NCBI GenBank assembly: GCA_012932865.1
Contig: SAXG01000020.1
Span: 62,001 to 126,000, forward strand
Direction of reading: 5' to 3'
Source: Amylostereum areolatum
Taxonomy: Eukaryota > Basidiomycota > Agaricomycetes > Russulales > Stereaceae
DNA: 64,000 nt
The notes beneath the pieces were generated by a model. It did not search any database. It was not told where the DNA came from and worked only from the letters and a program-made list of their open reading frames with translations. Each line of letters opens with the position of its first letter. Within the stretch, counting starts at the first letter, position 1. The position numbers and the translations under genes were made by a program. Positions 31,813 to 42,913 of the stretch are shown here, piece after piece.

Positions 31813-33068
31813 AAACCCTCCTTCTTCTCCTCCACCTTCGGCTGAGCTTGAAGCGCGTCCATCACGCTTTTCCGATCTTCGGCCGACAGGCTCCTAGCCC
31901 AGGCGGTGGGCGTCTCGAACGTCTGTGCTCGAGCCTCCCGCTTTGGTGGTTCCGTGTACCGGTCCCTCCCCCACATGTCTCGGATGTTCTTCACGTCCAC
32001 CCTGCAGTCCCGCACCTGGTGGCCATTCTGTCCGCAAGCGGAAGCATCGCCCCTTGATGTCGACACTGGTTGACGTCCATCGGCTGACCTTTGCCACCGT
32101 GCACCGTGCCGGTTCCATCGCGGCGCCATGGGACCTGTCCCCCCTTGTTGCCCATTGGTCGATCCTTGTCCTTTGGGTTTTTGGTTCTGCACGGGTCCAC
32201 TGCGCTGGGTCTTAAGGTCCTCCCGCTCCTGTCGTAGACCGTCGATCAGGATGATGCGCTCTTTGAGGTCCTCATATTTCTGAGGAACGTGGCCGCTGTC
32301 GTAGATGGAGTCGATGGTCCGATAGTAGACGTTGTGTTTGAGCAGCTGCATGAGGTGGATAGGGTCCTGCGCCGTGGAGTATCCTGCCTTTCTTGCGAGT
32401 TGCTCGAACTTGGCGAAGTATTCATGGGCAGTGGTACCCTTCGTCTGTTTGAACCCGTCCAGTTCGACTGCGGCACGGTGCTGCTCATTGACGTCGGTGA
32501 AGGCCCCTTTGAGTGCTTTGTGGAAGTCCACCCAGGCGACCATGGCTCCATTGGCCAAGTGTGCATCCTCATACTCGGCCTTCCAGGTGCGTGCTGCCTC
32601 CCCCGTCATGTAGGTGAGAATGAAGAGGACTTTGTCCTTGTCCGTCACGAGGTCATCTTCAGCAGCTCGCATGTATTCCTCGCACGACCGCATCCAGTCA
32701 TTGAAGTCCTCTCGTTTCCCAGAGAAGCCTTCAGGAGTTTTCGCGTGGACTTTCTTTCGGGGGGGTCTGGCGGCGGCGGCGGCTGGGGCACTAACAGTGA
32801 CCGCAGGGGGGTTGACGGTGATGGGGGGGGCCGTGACGTTGACGGTGGGGGGTGGCAGGTTGAGGGCGGCAACAAGCACGGCAGGGATGGCGACCCATTG
32901 GCCATTTACTTCCATGAGCCAGGCATTGTCGGTGCCGTTATTCATGTGTTGGATGGGAGAGCCAGTTTGGCCGATGACGATGTTCCATGTTCCACCGATT
33001 TCGGTGCAGTTGGCAAGTTCGGCGGGGAGAGGGGGTTGGGGGTCGGTGCGGATCCACTGGGCAGCCAT
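31809..33068 (-). CDS. gag: Gag of element 2
   Basis: 419 residues from ATG 33068. The middle has the Ty3-type capsid region (ALKGAFTDVNEQHRAAVEL, TTAHEYFAKFEQLARKAG). Near 32050 the expected CCHC knuckle is only half readable (ACGQNGHQVRDC): the first Cys pair lies in another frame (GRCFR), and the preceding QPMDVNQCRHQ in a third. Small indels have therefore scrambled the knuckle while the downstream frame was regained. Natural sequence also continues upstream of the ATG to about 33260. Confidence 0.8.
   Translation of the reverse strand: MAAQWIRTDPQPPLPAELANCTEIGGTWNIVIGQTGSPIQHMNNGTDNAWLMEVNGQWVAIPAVLVAALNLPPPTVNVTAPPITVNPPAVTVSAPAAAAARPPRKKVHAKTPEGFSGKREDFNDWMRSCEEYMRAAEDDLVTDKDKVLFILTYMTGEAARTWKAEYEDAHLANGAMVAWVDFHKALKGAFTDVNEQHRAAVELDGFKQTKGTTAHEYFAKFEQLARKAGYSTAQDPIHLMQLLKHNVYYRTIDSIYDSGHVPQKYEDLKERIILIDGLRQEREDLKTQRSGPVQNQKPKGQGSTNGQQGGTGPMAPRWNRHGARWQRSADGRQPVSTSRGDASACGQNGHQVRDCRVDVKNIRDMWGRDRYTEPPKREARAQTFETPTAWARSLSAEDRKSVMDALQAQPKVEEKKEGF
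31812..31818 (-). promoter_or_regulatory. Candidate -1 frameshift site GGGTTTT at the gag stop of element 2
   Basis: Read in the gag frame as G-GGT-TTT directly before TGA (31811-31809). It is a canonical X-XXY-YYZ heptamer, and a -1 slip leads straight into pol. Element 1 has GGATTTT at the same place. Confidence 0.6.
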
Positions 33069-33375
33069 GATTGGTTCGTCGAGGTCGGAGAAGTCTTCGT
33101 CGGTGACAGGTGGTAGGGCGGAGGCGGCGATGAGGTTGAAGTCGGCTTCAGTGAGGTCGTCTTGGCTTTCGTTGGCGAAGTACCAACTGATGCCACTTGT
33201 TTGGGTTGCTACAAAGGCGACTTCGACAGTGGTGTCTCCGAGTTGGACAAAGAAGTCAGTTTCCTCGTTCAGTGAAGCCTAGACGGAGGGGATATATGTA
33301 GCAGTTTTCGTCCTCAACATCGGTGTCGGAGTCAGAACTGGAGTCGGAGCCGTTGAGTCCGAACGAGGGAATTGT

Positions 33376-33753
33376 TTATAAGTGGGTGAGGTCGATGACC
33401 TCTGGCTCTGGTGTGGGGCTGGGGGTGTTGCCTGGTGTAAGGAGGCGGTGGGTGTGTCGAGTGTCCACTGGTATTTTCTCGTTGGGCGCGTAGAAGGACT
33501 TTGGGGGTTGCTCGAGTTTGTAGCGGTAGGTGACGTATGGGCAGGAGTAGACGTAGAGGTTTCCGTTTCCTTGTTCGCTTATTTTGAGGCGATAGAAGTG
33601 GATGTCTATGATGGAGTCTTCAAGTTCTTCTACACCGAGGGCGACCTTCCAATTGTGCCAGGCCCAAGGGTCTTTAGATTCGTTGATGAGGGAGATGATA
33701 GCGTCGTGGCTGATGGGGATTAATTCTTGTACTTGCGAGCGCCAATCTTCCAT
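33376..33753 (-). CDS. Pre-gag ORF of element 2
   Basis: 125 residues from ATG 33753 (MEDWRSQVQELIPISHDA) to TAA, placed between the primer site and gag. It has ESKDPWAWHNWKVALGVEEL and ends EPEVIDLTHL. The frame continues past the stop with Ser/Asp-rich natural sequence, then shifts by one base and joins gag. Element 1 has a comparable upstream frame with a KDPW motif and a stop at a similar place, so the N-terminal domain may be shared by this family. Function unknown. Confidence 0.5.
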   Translation of the reverse strand: MEDWRSQVQELIPISHDAIISLINESKDPWAWHNWKVALGVEELEDSIIDIHFYRLKISEQGNGNLYVYSCPYVTYRYKLEQPPKSFYAPNEKIPVDTRHTHRLLTPGNTPSPTPEPEVIDLTHL

Positions 33754-34213
33754 GCACGAGCCCCCAGTCGAAATGGTTACTCTGTGCGGCAAGGGAAGAT
33801 TTTGTCGAGGGAAGGTGGTTCTGTTATCAGATCGCAAGACGGTCTGCCTCAGTCTTCTCGACCTGTTGGCTGTCTCTTCGTCTAGGGGACACTGAGCCCA
33901 AAGACTTCCTAAACCGCTTTCCTTTCGCCGCTTTTACTTGTTTCCTACACCAAAGGTGCACCTTCTACTGTCACCTCTGAGCTTTCAACTCCTGGTATTG
34001 GAGAGTCTCGAGTAGGTGTAACGTTTTGAGGAAATGTCAAGCCGGCACCAGTATACGTGCGCACGACCACAATGTCAGGGTAACGAGTCGTGTACTCTGG
34101 GGGCAACGGTCTAGGGCGGCACGGGGGAAGAACAAGATCAGTACCAGACGAGTACTACTACTACTACGCTACAGTACGTAGGGACGGTCGTAGGGTGGTG
34201 CAAGAGTAAACAG

Positions 34214-34223
34214 ATCTCGAGCT
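34214..34223 (-). other. Primer-binding site of element 2, self-priming type
   Basis: The minus-strand sequence AGCTCGAGAT, two bases inside the 5' LTR, is complementary to ATCTCGAGCT at 34364-34355. That stretch lies 34 bp downstream of the LTR TATA box (34398-34392) and so near the predicted RNA 5' end. The arrangement matches element 1. Confidence 0.6.
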
Positions 34224-34225
34224 TA

Positions 34226-34684
34226 TGTCAGCAACGACTAGTGCGACAGCACCAAGTTACGACACAGCTGACTAGAAGATGAGGACGACAGAGGGGAGCC
34301 GATCAGACACGGCGACAGACGAGGGAAAAGCAAGCAAAGTCGGTAGAATTGACTAGCTCGAGATAAGGAATATGTACAGCGAGAGCGAGCCTTATATACA
34401 CAAGAGGAGAGAGACTTAGGTAAGCAACCAATACACGGCGATCAGTAAGCAGACCAAGTATAAGTAAGCAGTCGTATGTAAAAGAGCACAGCATGAGTCA
34501 GTATCGTACAGCATGAGTCAAGAGAAAGGAGTCAGACCCGGACCGAGATGAGTCACATGGGTCCGGGCGGGATATAGATGAGCCGGGTCCGGGCCAAGGT
34601 GGAGCCGGACTAGTGATAAGTCGATAAATCCTAAAGCGTGTAACCGATGTAAAGTAAAAAGAAAATTATAGACCATTCATGACA
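34226..34684 (-). repeat. 5' LTR of element 2
   Basis: 459 bp. The minus-strand TATA box TATATAA spans 34398-34392. Confidence 0.93.
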
Positions 34685-34689
34685 GCGAG
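34685..34689. other. Target-site duplication GCGAG (right)
   Basis: Matches 27180-27184. Confidence 0.85.
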
Positions 34690-35460
34690 GACGTCATGGA
34701 GGTACAGAACAGGTGGTGGAACATGTTTCAATAGACGGTCAAACACCCATTATCACTCGATATGCAACACTACCTTGTGTTTATCCACCCACAATGAATG
34801 GGAGAAGGCTCACATGGGTCGCCCCTCACCGTGCATGACATTCGGGCCAAGGCCGACAGAGTGAAACAGTGCTGGGGTGCAAAACAACATGGAACAAGAC
34901 AGTGAGAGTGAGTTGCATGAGCACAGAATGATGCTCAAACGCCCCGCCTCTCTCTAATTTCTGCAGTCTGTGTTCTTTTCCCCCCCGGGTTCCCTCAGTC
35001 TCGGGCCGATAAATCACGGCAAAGACACCTTTGCTTGTCTCTGAATGCTCCTGAATCCCTCAAAATCATACAGACACAGAGAATCAAGTATGCATCCTGG
35101 GATACATGACGGAATGAGCCATGACACGGATATCTCTGGCCCTCAATTGCGTAGTGGGCCGAGAGTCGTCGGACCAAAAGCGCGGCTCTACGGCTAGTCT
35201 GCGTACCAGATAACGAGCCCTCGTGAGTCTCTGCCCCACGGAATCCCAGAGTGCTCGAGTTATTCGAAGTGACTGCTCTCGAGTCTACATGCATCGAGGG
35301 TGAGCAGTTCAATTGTTGGTGACTTGAATGGGGGTGCCTAAGCAGCGGAGATGGCGCCATCAAGGAACCTGGGCCTAGTCGGCAGGACGGTTCTGCCAGT
35401 CTAGGCCGAAGCCGTGCCGGATCCAGGTCCCTGGTCAGTTTGTTTGTTTGTGTTCTTTCA
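34690..35460. other. Intergenic region right of element 2
   Basis: Nothing recognised. Open frames are short and mutually overlapping. Confidence 0.4.
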
Positions 35461-35652
35461 CTAAGGTATTCCACTAATCCAGCGGGTATAAGTGTTGCAC
35501 TTGCACAGGTATCCAGACATATTTGTCGGCTGGAGGTGGTAAGAATGAGGTGCCGGGACGTAGAACACATGAACACCATCCACATTTGACTGTGGACTGA
35601 GTTCCTGCCTTGTCAGATGCATCTGAGACATGCATTTCACTAGATCCTCCAT
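35461..35652 (-). CDS. Small ORF, possible gene fragment
   Basis: 63 residues from ATG 35652 (MEDLVKCMSQMHLTRQE) to TAG. Composition is natural, with VDGVHVFYVPAPHSYHLQP and CKCNTYTRW, and it is divergent to the gene starting at 35767. No family recognised. It may be the first exon or a remnant of a larger gene. Confidence 0.25.
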   Translation of the reverse strand: MEDLVKCMSQMHLTRQELSPQSNVDGVHVFYVPAPHSYHLQPTNMSGYLCKCNTYTRWISGIP

Positions 35653-35766
35653 GGCAATAGTTTCCAATTGCTGTCCGTGCACTCCGTATCGCACCACAAA
35701 AATCTACCCTCTATTCCTGTCTTTCACCTCCACCGCCGGCCCCTTCTCCCTCTCACCCGGCCCACA

Positions 35767-38700
35767 ATGTCACAGTCTCCCGACCCCCTCACCGAGGAGG
35801 AGCGCGAGCACCTGCGGACAGAATTGGAGACCTTCCAGACATCCAAAAATAAGAAGGCTCGAAATGCCTTGGTCACCAAAATGACCGATAGTGTATGTCT
35901 CCTTCGCGGGTCCACAACGGCTGCTGAGAAGGCAAGCGTGCGGAATGTATGTCCACACCTTCCTTTCATTTCTTTCGTCCATTCATCCCATCCATCCCTT
36001 CCTTACAGGCCGTAAGCTCGTACTATCATGACAAGGGAAAGCGGCAGAAGGAGTCTCTCGGTTTCTGGCGTTGGTTCACCCGCTTCACATGGTGCGAAAT
36101 TCTTTGTTACTACCACGGGGACAAGGTGAGGGAGGTCGTTGCTACACTTTCTGGAGCCAGCGGCCGGCTCCCAAGATTACATCAAGTACTGGTCAAAAGG
36201 AGTTGTTCAGGTGTTGAAAGAGCTAGGCGACAAGGAACAGGAGTACCGGGAGGAGGCAAAGATGTGGATGGAGCGTTCTCCTCCGCCCGAGGCTCAACGC
36301 CAGTACGTTCTCCATGCAGTGTTACAGCATGTGTACTCACTTTCTCTTTGCAGCTTTGCCGAGTCTCGGCTCTTCCGCTTCTGCACCAAGTTCTCCGCCG
36401 CCGTGTTCCGCGTCTTGGGTGTTCAGGTCGTAATTGTTACCGCCTATGACACCGGCTCACATGTGACGGTCGCAATGTAAATTCACTTAGTTGTTCTATA
36501 TGTCCGCCATATTCACGAGGAGGTAGACATGACAGCAACAATGTCCTCGGGAAAGCCCTTCAAGTTCGGGACGTCACGGCCGACTTTGAGGAGACGGTCA
36601 TCGGGCTTTTCGAGCCGTGGGCAAACAAGGTGTTTGGTACGTCGACCCTCCTTTTTGGAACATAGATAACTGACCTTTCTGGCAGGTAAAAAGGCGCGGT
36701 CCGACATCATCTATGCACCGGGAGGTCATCCACGTAAAGGACAGCGGCCCGACCCGATTCCCCGGTTCTACGAGAATGGCTTCCCCAAATTGCCACCGTC
36801 GCCGTTAGAGGAAGGTGTAATGTCCACGGAGTGCGACAAGGATGTGCTTCAATGGTACTTGAAGGCGGTATACTGTGCGTACCAACTACTTGTCCTAGCC
36901 CGAAGCCGTATGTGATGTCCCGTGAAGCCTGGCAGGTCGGCACAGCGGCTACGCTGCCGTGGCTGAAGGCATCCAACATCGAAAATCCCTGGTACGACCC
37001 CGACTGCCTCCCTGAAGACCTTTCCCCGCCCCCTGACATAATGAAAATGCGCATCAAAGACCTGCATGCCTGGCGGTCACACATCCGGTCTCGGGAGGAA
37101 CGCGGGCTCCCAGGTGTGGTCTTCTTGGAGTTGGGTGCCACTCGGCGAGGAGCTGACGAGCGTGACCCACCTGATACTGTGGATAACAACTGTGTTTTTG
37201 GAAGGGATACTAACGGCCATCTTGTAAGCACTGATGAGCTCGCAGAGGACCTCTTGGCACCGTCGGAACGCGCCGCTCGCCCTGTTGACACTACTACAGG
37301 ACAAACCACCCCAAATCTGGCACAGGCAGGTCCATCCACCCAGGCGACGGATCCGCCACCAACAACAAGGAAAAAGCAAGGTCGAACCACTAAAAAGCGC
37401 CAGGCAACTAAGAAAAGTGCGGCCAAGGCGTCAAGTTCCACAAGCAAGGCCAAGGGCAAGCAAAAGCAAACACACGAGGAAGCCGAGGCCGATGAGGTCA
37501 ATACTGAGGAGCTGGCGCCGACTCAGTCACGTCCCAGGAGAGCCGCGACAACTCAGAGGAAGCCGACGGCGCCAAGCGAAGGTTCCGAGGACTCTGATAA
37601 TTCTGTCGCTGATCCAGACTTCTATAGCTCGTTGGATGACTCGGACAGTGATGAGACCGAGTACGACGACAATGCGGACGATGACTTGGATGTCACCTCC
37701 AACTATGACGGGGTGCCCGAGGGCTATGTCGGCCCACTCCCTCAAATCTCAAAACGGCCGGTCCCGATTCCAATCGTCCCACCGACCACTGTCTGCAAGA
37801 TTCGAGAGATTGTGCGTGCACATCCGGCACCGAGGGCTCCCAGCAAAGTGCAGAACACAGACCAGGCCCATGAAGAGTTTCTCTCGACGCTGTGGCGGGA
37901 CAAAGAGTGGTGGCAATGCATCACACTACTAAGGGCCCTTCATGTACGATGCACGCATATTTTGTCTTCACTGTCCACTCATCTTGTGATGTTTTCAGCT
38001 GCTCGAACGGCACATGCCCGTCTCCAGCAACATACCGGCCGCTTTTGAGGATGACAACAAAGCCCCCCCATTTATTTCGTGGTCATATTCGAAACTGTGG
38101 CTTCCACCGGCAATGCACAGTGCCGGCTCCGGCACACAGCAGCTAGTATGGATGGAAAAGGCTGTTTGCGATTGCAGCGATGAAGGCAGAAGTGTCCAGG
38201 ATCTTGAGGCCATGCTCCTCGGCCTGGGTCAATTGGCCCGTGACATCGAGGCCTCTCATTTCCAAGAAGACAACGAGCAACCCTTGGAGCCGGTAAATCC
38301 TTCTGGAGAAAGCCCCGATGTTGTGCCGACTTATGTGGTCAACACGGTCCCCTTCCTTTTCGCCGACCTTGAAGATGTTATTCGGCCCCAGGTGGAGCAA
38401 ATTCGGAAGGTCATGCTGTCGCAGCTGGCGTATATCACGTATGAGATTCCTGGACCCGACATCTCCTGGGAGTGCCGGTACGCATTTGATGGTGAGTAGT
38501 ACAATACTACTGCCTAAATTTTAGGCTTATTGCTTTGTCGGGTTCAGAGGAGATTCAGAAGACGTATAGAAGGAAGATGAGGTTGGCTGCCCTGGAGGCC
38601 CCACTTCCAACCGCAGACAATGGTGAGGTCACTGCCGAGTCCGGGCCCGGTGGACAGCCTGAGAACCCTCTCGGCACACCAGCGGCTTTGTCGGTGGCAG

Positions 38701-39052
38701 CGGCTTTGTCGGTGGCAGCGGCTTTGTCGGTGGCAGCGGCTTTGTCGGTAGGGCCGTTGCATCAAACCGAACCGCCAGGTAGAGTGTTCCAACCCATTCC
38801 ACATATCGTCGCTGATGTTATATATGAACATCCGCCAACACAGTCCCACCCCCACCGGCTGCAAGGAAGTCGAGCCAAGGTGGAAAAAGTGCGGGTCAGA
38901 AGCCGAGCCGAGGTGCCAAAGGTGTGGACAGGCCGAAGGTAGCTGATCGGGATGAACGTAGGTCTATCATGATGATGCGTCTGGAGAATACTAAAACGGT
39001 AACCAGCGCAACCAACGACGGGAAAACGAGGCCGAGCTCGGTCTGCTGTTGA
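35767..39052 (+). CDS. Lineage-specific multi-exon protein, unknown function
   Basis: About ten exons: 35767-35946, 36009-36125, about 36157-36302, 36354-36476, 36527-36636, 36686-36867, 36936-37943, 37999-38491, 38548-38778, and 38844 to about 39052. Introns are 50-68 nt with clear donors and acceptors. The N-terminal half has an aromatic helix (ESLGFWRWFTRFTWCEILCY), an ERSPPPEAQR motif and a hydrophobic block VFRVLGVQVVIVTAYDTGSH. The middle is Lys/Ser-rich and acidic, followed by a second folded region (HMPVSSNIPAAFEDDNKAPP) and a repeat of ALSVAA. The second splice is odd (31 or 35 nt) and may be an indel. The 3' end is uncertain. The acidic and basic tracts suggest a nuclear protein, but I know no function. 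Confidence 0.6.
38682..38753 (+). repeat. 18-bp coding tandem repeat, four copies
   Basis: GCGGCTTTGTCGGTGGCA is repeated four times, the last copy with two or three changes. It encodes AALSVA units in the ninth exon of the gene starting at 35767. Confidence 0.9.
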
Positions 39053-39451
39053 CACAAATGGTGCCGGGCCATCAGGGTCGCAGTCTGCACCGAAGGTCTC
39101 ACGTCACGCAAAGTGCGCTCGACCGCCTTCCGTGGACCCTGCTAACATCCAACCGGGTCCGCGTACATGCAAGCCAAGCTCAAAGATAAAGTACGTGACC
39201 TCTTGCGTCAAGCCAAAAGGTTTCCTCACCTCTTTCAGAGAGTCTCGCCGTTAGGTGCCCTCGGTTTGGAACACGGCTTATATTTTCTACTGTATCAACT
39301 TTATGGGTGATGGACAAATGATTATGATTATATTATGTACAAAAAAAACCCTGAGTAAATGACACGCAACATGGAAAGAGGTCAAGAAAGAGATATGCAT
39401 GGTATAGTGGTTCGAAACTAGCAAGCAAGAAGGGACACACGACATCGATAC

Positions 39452-40724
39452 TTACTTCCGCGTGCCCCATCCGAAACCAATTGACTGGCCTGACCGGCTC
39501 GTGTTCAGACCACCGAACAGCTCCGCTGGCATGCCGCCGAACCGGGAGTGAGAAGCCGCGCTCGGCTCCTGGACACTCGGCTCCTGCACGGGCAGCTCCT
39601 GCTCACTTGCTTCCGCCATGGTAGCGTCGGTGTCCACACCGGCATTGTCGAGAGTGAGGGGAACGGTCTGCGTACCAATAGTCGCAACTGGACGCACAGG
39701 GGGTGGAAGTGGGGCCCCGGCTTCTAGGCGGTCCATTGTCTGGCGGACCGCGTTCCACATTGTCGCTTGATGGGACATCGCCTCGTCCCACTGTGCCTGC
39801 ATGGTGGCAAGCGTCTCCCGGATGTGGATGATGTCAGCCTCAGGAATGATGGCATACCCGGCTGGGATACCGACGTGGTGTTGGTACGGTGCCACCGAAA
39901 ATTGTCCCGCCGACCGGGGCGAGTTGAAACGCGAGGGGGACGTACTGGGGGGGACAGTGGGTTCAGAGAGCGGGACTTCACCAGGGAGGTGAGAGAGGGC
40001 GGAGGCTGGGGTTGAGCGGCCAACTTCCACATCAACTTCCTGGGCTGGGCTACCCTGGACCGAGTTCATCGGCTTGTCGTTGTCGTCCTCTTCGACTTCG
40101 TTGGGGGCCTCTTCCTCGGCATCCTCAGCATGCTCGGCATCCTCGTCGACACCTTCTGGAAGAAAGAACTCCACACCTTGTCGGTAAAGGCACCGGTAGC
40201 GGTCGAGGAGGGTGACGTTGGCGTCCGACGAGCCGCGTTTTGCAACCAACTTGCCTTTCTTGTTGCGCACGAGCTGGGCGTGGGAGCACTTGGTCTTGCT
40301 ATTGTTGCAGCGTTCGCACACGCCACACATGCGCAGGCATGCAAACCTTGCCAGCTCTGCCTTTGCTGCACATGTCGCATGGTCCAATCTAAGATCGGTC
40401 AGTTGCTGGAACAAGGAGCCGAGTGGCCGAAAATGTACCGCGTCGATGATGTCCTGGTGCGACTTGATCCACCGTGGAAGTTCCGGAGCGTCGCTCTCGT
40501 CTTCTTCATCCTCAATCTGCTCTTCATCCGTGTCATCGTCACCGTCTTCATTGTCGTCGTCTGTCGCGTGCCTGCGCTCGGGCTCGCTCTCCGGCTCGGG
40601 ATCAGCTTGCCGAGATGTCTTGCGCCTTTTAGTAGCCGGCTTCAATGCCGCGCGGGCTGGTGCCGAGGTCTACCAATGTTAGTACTTGCGCCTTCCACAT
40701 AGTGTTGTCGGGTAAGAACTCACT
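39452..40724 (-). CDS. Lineage-specific Cys-rich/acidic protein, unknown function
   Basis: The main exon is 40669-39452, about 405 residues. Upstream is an intron 40723-40670 with GTGAGT donor, ACTAAC branch and TAG acceptor. The 5' exon (ending 40724) has ATG candidates, but their phase does not match the main exon, so the start is unresolved. A nine-G tract lies next to it. The protein has a long acidic stretch, a short Cys cluster CLRMCGVCERCNNSKTKC that could bind a metal, and a Pro-rich C-terminal half ending in FGWGTRK. The cluster recalls a truncated binuclear zinc motif but is not a standard Zn2Cys6. Confidence 0.55.
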
Positions 40725-40745
40725 TTTCTCGACGAACGGCCCCCA

Positions 40746-41334
40746 TCAGGAAACCCCCCCCCATAGTTATTTTTGGTAATTGTTTCCCAGTTTGGCCACG
40801 ACACGGCAGAGCAAGCATGGCCAAATACAAGTCGAGTGCGCGCGAGGTGCTGTCGTCCCCCTACCTTCCGCTGCTGTTCGTAGACTACGATACATTATGT
40901 GTAGCTATAAATACTATATATCTTCCTATCTGTGAGCTCGAATTGTCGAAAATACGTGAATGAGTAGCACAGTGTCAGGAACGAGTTCACACTCGAGGAA
41001 TTTCCTAATTGGGAAGTCGACGCGAGACGCGCTGGCTGTGGGCACCTCCGAAACTGTTTTCATTGCAGCTCTCAAACTATTGCTCGCGTACAGAAACTAA
41101 TTATATGCGAATGATCAGGATATAAATGCGATTCTGATAGTATCAAGATCGTGTTTTTTTTGCGAGTTTTTGCAAGGGTGATCTCCAGAGCCCACCCCCC
41201 CCTGCTCATGCTTGGTTGACCATTCAAGGACAGAGGAGCACATCATGTATTCAACTTCTATAGTACATATACAATACAGAGAATAGGTGATCTACACAAA
41301 TAACCAGAGGATCCCAAAACTCTTAAGCACGGTC
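40746..41334. other. AT-richer intergenic region
   Basis: No gene seen. It holds poly-C/G and poly-T tracts and lies upstream of the minus-strand Cys-rich gene. Confidence 0.4.
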
Positions 41335-42724
41335 ACGCGTGGAGCACCCGCATTTCGAACCAAATCGACGGGCATCGCACGAGCACGAACGGCGCAGAAA
41401 ACGCACCTGGACATCGCCCGCGCCCTCTCTTGATAATCCGGTCTTGTGCAGGTGCCATGCTCTGGTGACGTCGAGACGGAGAGAACGCCGTGCGGCGAGG
41501 TGCGCGCGTCCCCCCGCTTTCCCGCTCGTTCTCGCGCTGATGCTTGTGCAACAGCCCATGGACACGGACACGGACACGGACACAGCTGCGTCCCTCTACA
41601 ACTCCCCCGTCACACTCCCCATAGCGTGTCCTCCCGGTGCGCGCTCCGCATGCCGCTGACGAGACTCGCCAGCAGCGTCGAAAACGCGTGGCCATTCGAC
41701 AGCACGCGCGCGCAGGTGCAGCTTGCTTGCTTGCCCTCCGTGTTTGGTGGGTCTGTGCCCCGCTCTCGTTTGGGTTTATCGTGCTGACGAAGAAGGGGTT
41801 AGCCGTTTTTTCCCGGGGCATTAGGACGACGAAGACGCACCTGGGACATGCACGGCGCGCTCCCGGACCTCCACCCAACGTGGTGGTGTGGATGGATTCG
41901 TCCCGCCCCGGCGTCCTGGCCGCCTTGGACGACGAGGACGCGAGATAACGCGGGGACGCCGTGTGCGCTGGCAGGGCCTTGAGGGTACGTCCGTTTTGCT
42001 GTCGCGGTTTGGAGCGAGCGCTGATGAGGGCGTCAGGCCGGGTGCACGAAGAAGAGGGGGAGGAACGCACCCTGGACAGCGGACGCGTCCTCTCCCGATC
42101 GTGTGCCGCGCGCACCCATTTCCCCTCCTCCCGCTCGACTGCCGCCCGTCTCGACGCGTGGATGATGGCCCTTGGAACGAGACAGCGTCAGGTCGGCTGC
42201 AGCGCATCTGAAGACGGGAGGACAACGTACCTGGAGCGTGGGCCCTCTGCCGCCCAGGATCTCCCTCTCTCCGGCCTCGTCTCCGTCGCCACGCCCGCGC
42301 GTCGACGCGTGTGCTCGTCATGCGGGGTACGTCCTCCTTGCCGTCTTCGTGTGAGTATCTGGGGAAGGGAGCGTCAGAATCGACGTGCAACGATGACGGG
42401 GGAAACGGCTCGGAGGGCGCGGGACTGGGCGGACCTTCGCCATCGAACGACATGGTGGTGGAGTCGGGAGCAAGCATGGGGACGCATCGCCACCGTTGGG
42501 CGAGGGACTGCGGCTACATAGCACCAGGGCTGGCAGAGGGCGTCTCGGAGGCGTTGCCGACGCGCCGGGCGTCGTGGCGAGAGCGCTTCCGAATGACGTC
42601 GCTCTCGGATGGGCGGAACCATGGTGAAGCTAGAGGCAGACGGACACAAGGCGTGGTTAGCTGGCTGTGCGATAAGAACAGCAAATGCGGGGGTAGCAGG
42701 ATAGGGTGCGAGTCACGCACCTAA
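41335..42724 (-). repeat. GC-rich block with repeated exon-like modules (minus strand)
   Basis: Several diverged modules each end, on the minus strand, in CCAGG or CCCAGG followed at once by GTGCGT or GTACGT (at about 41405, 41837, 42069 and 42231; a weaker one at 42716). Translations just before these points end alike (GRGRCPG, RERAVHVPG, GRGRVRCPG, GRQRAHAPG). This looks like a decayed or poorly resolved gene with duplicated exons. I cannot assemble one open mRNA from it. Confidence 0.35.
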
Positions 42725-42913
42725 GCCCGCCCACTCCAGCTCGCTCCTACTCTCCCTCCTTGCGTCCCTCGGCGACCTGTGTTTGGGACTTGTTCTTCCA
42801 GGAGTCCCGATGTTGATAAGTGTTGATGCGGGCGTGTCGGCTCCTCGGTCGAGGCAGAGCGAGAGGCGGACAGAGCTTGCCGTCACAGTGACGAGCGTCA
42901 CGCTGCCCGCGAG

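Larger units (their letters stand above)
27185..34684 (-). mobile_element. Ty3/gypsy chromovirus (element 2), complete but inactivated
   Basis: 7,500 bp, transcribed right to left, with LTRs of 458 and 459 bp and a 5-bp target duplication GCGAG at both edges (27180-27184 and 34685-34689). It carries pre-gag, gag and pol with chromodomain. LTR divergence is about six changes in 459 positions, so it is older than element 1. At least two frameshifts in pol and a scrambled zinc knuckle make it non-autonomous. Confidence 0.93.

Noticed and set aside
41821..42521. Overlapping ORFs of 186-260 codons on both strands
   Set aside because: GC-rich, open in several frames, Arg-rich composition. Only the repeated donor-like module ends are reported.
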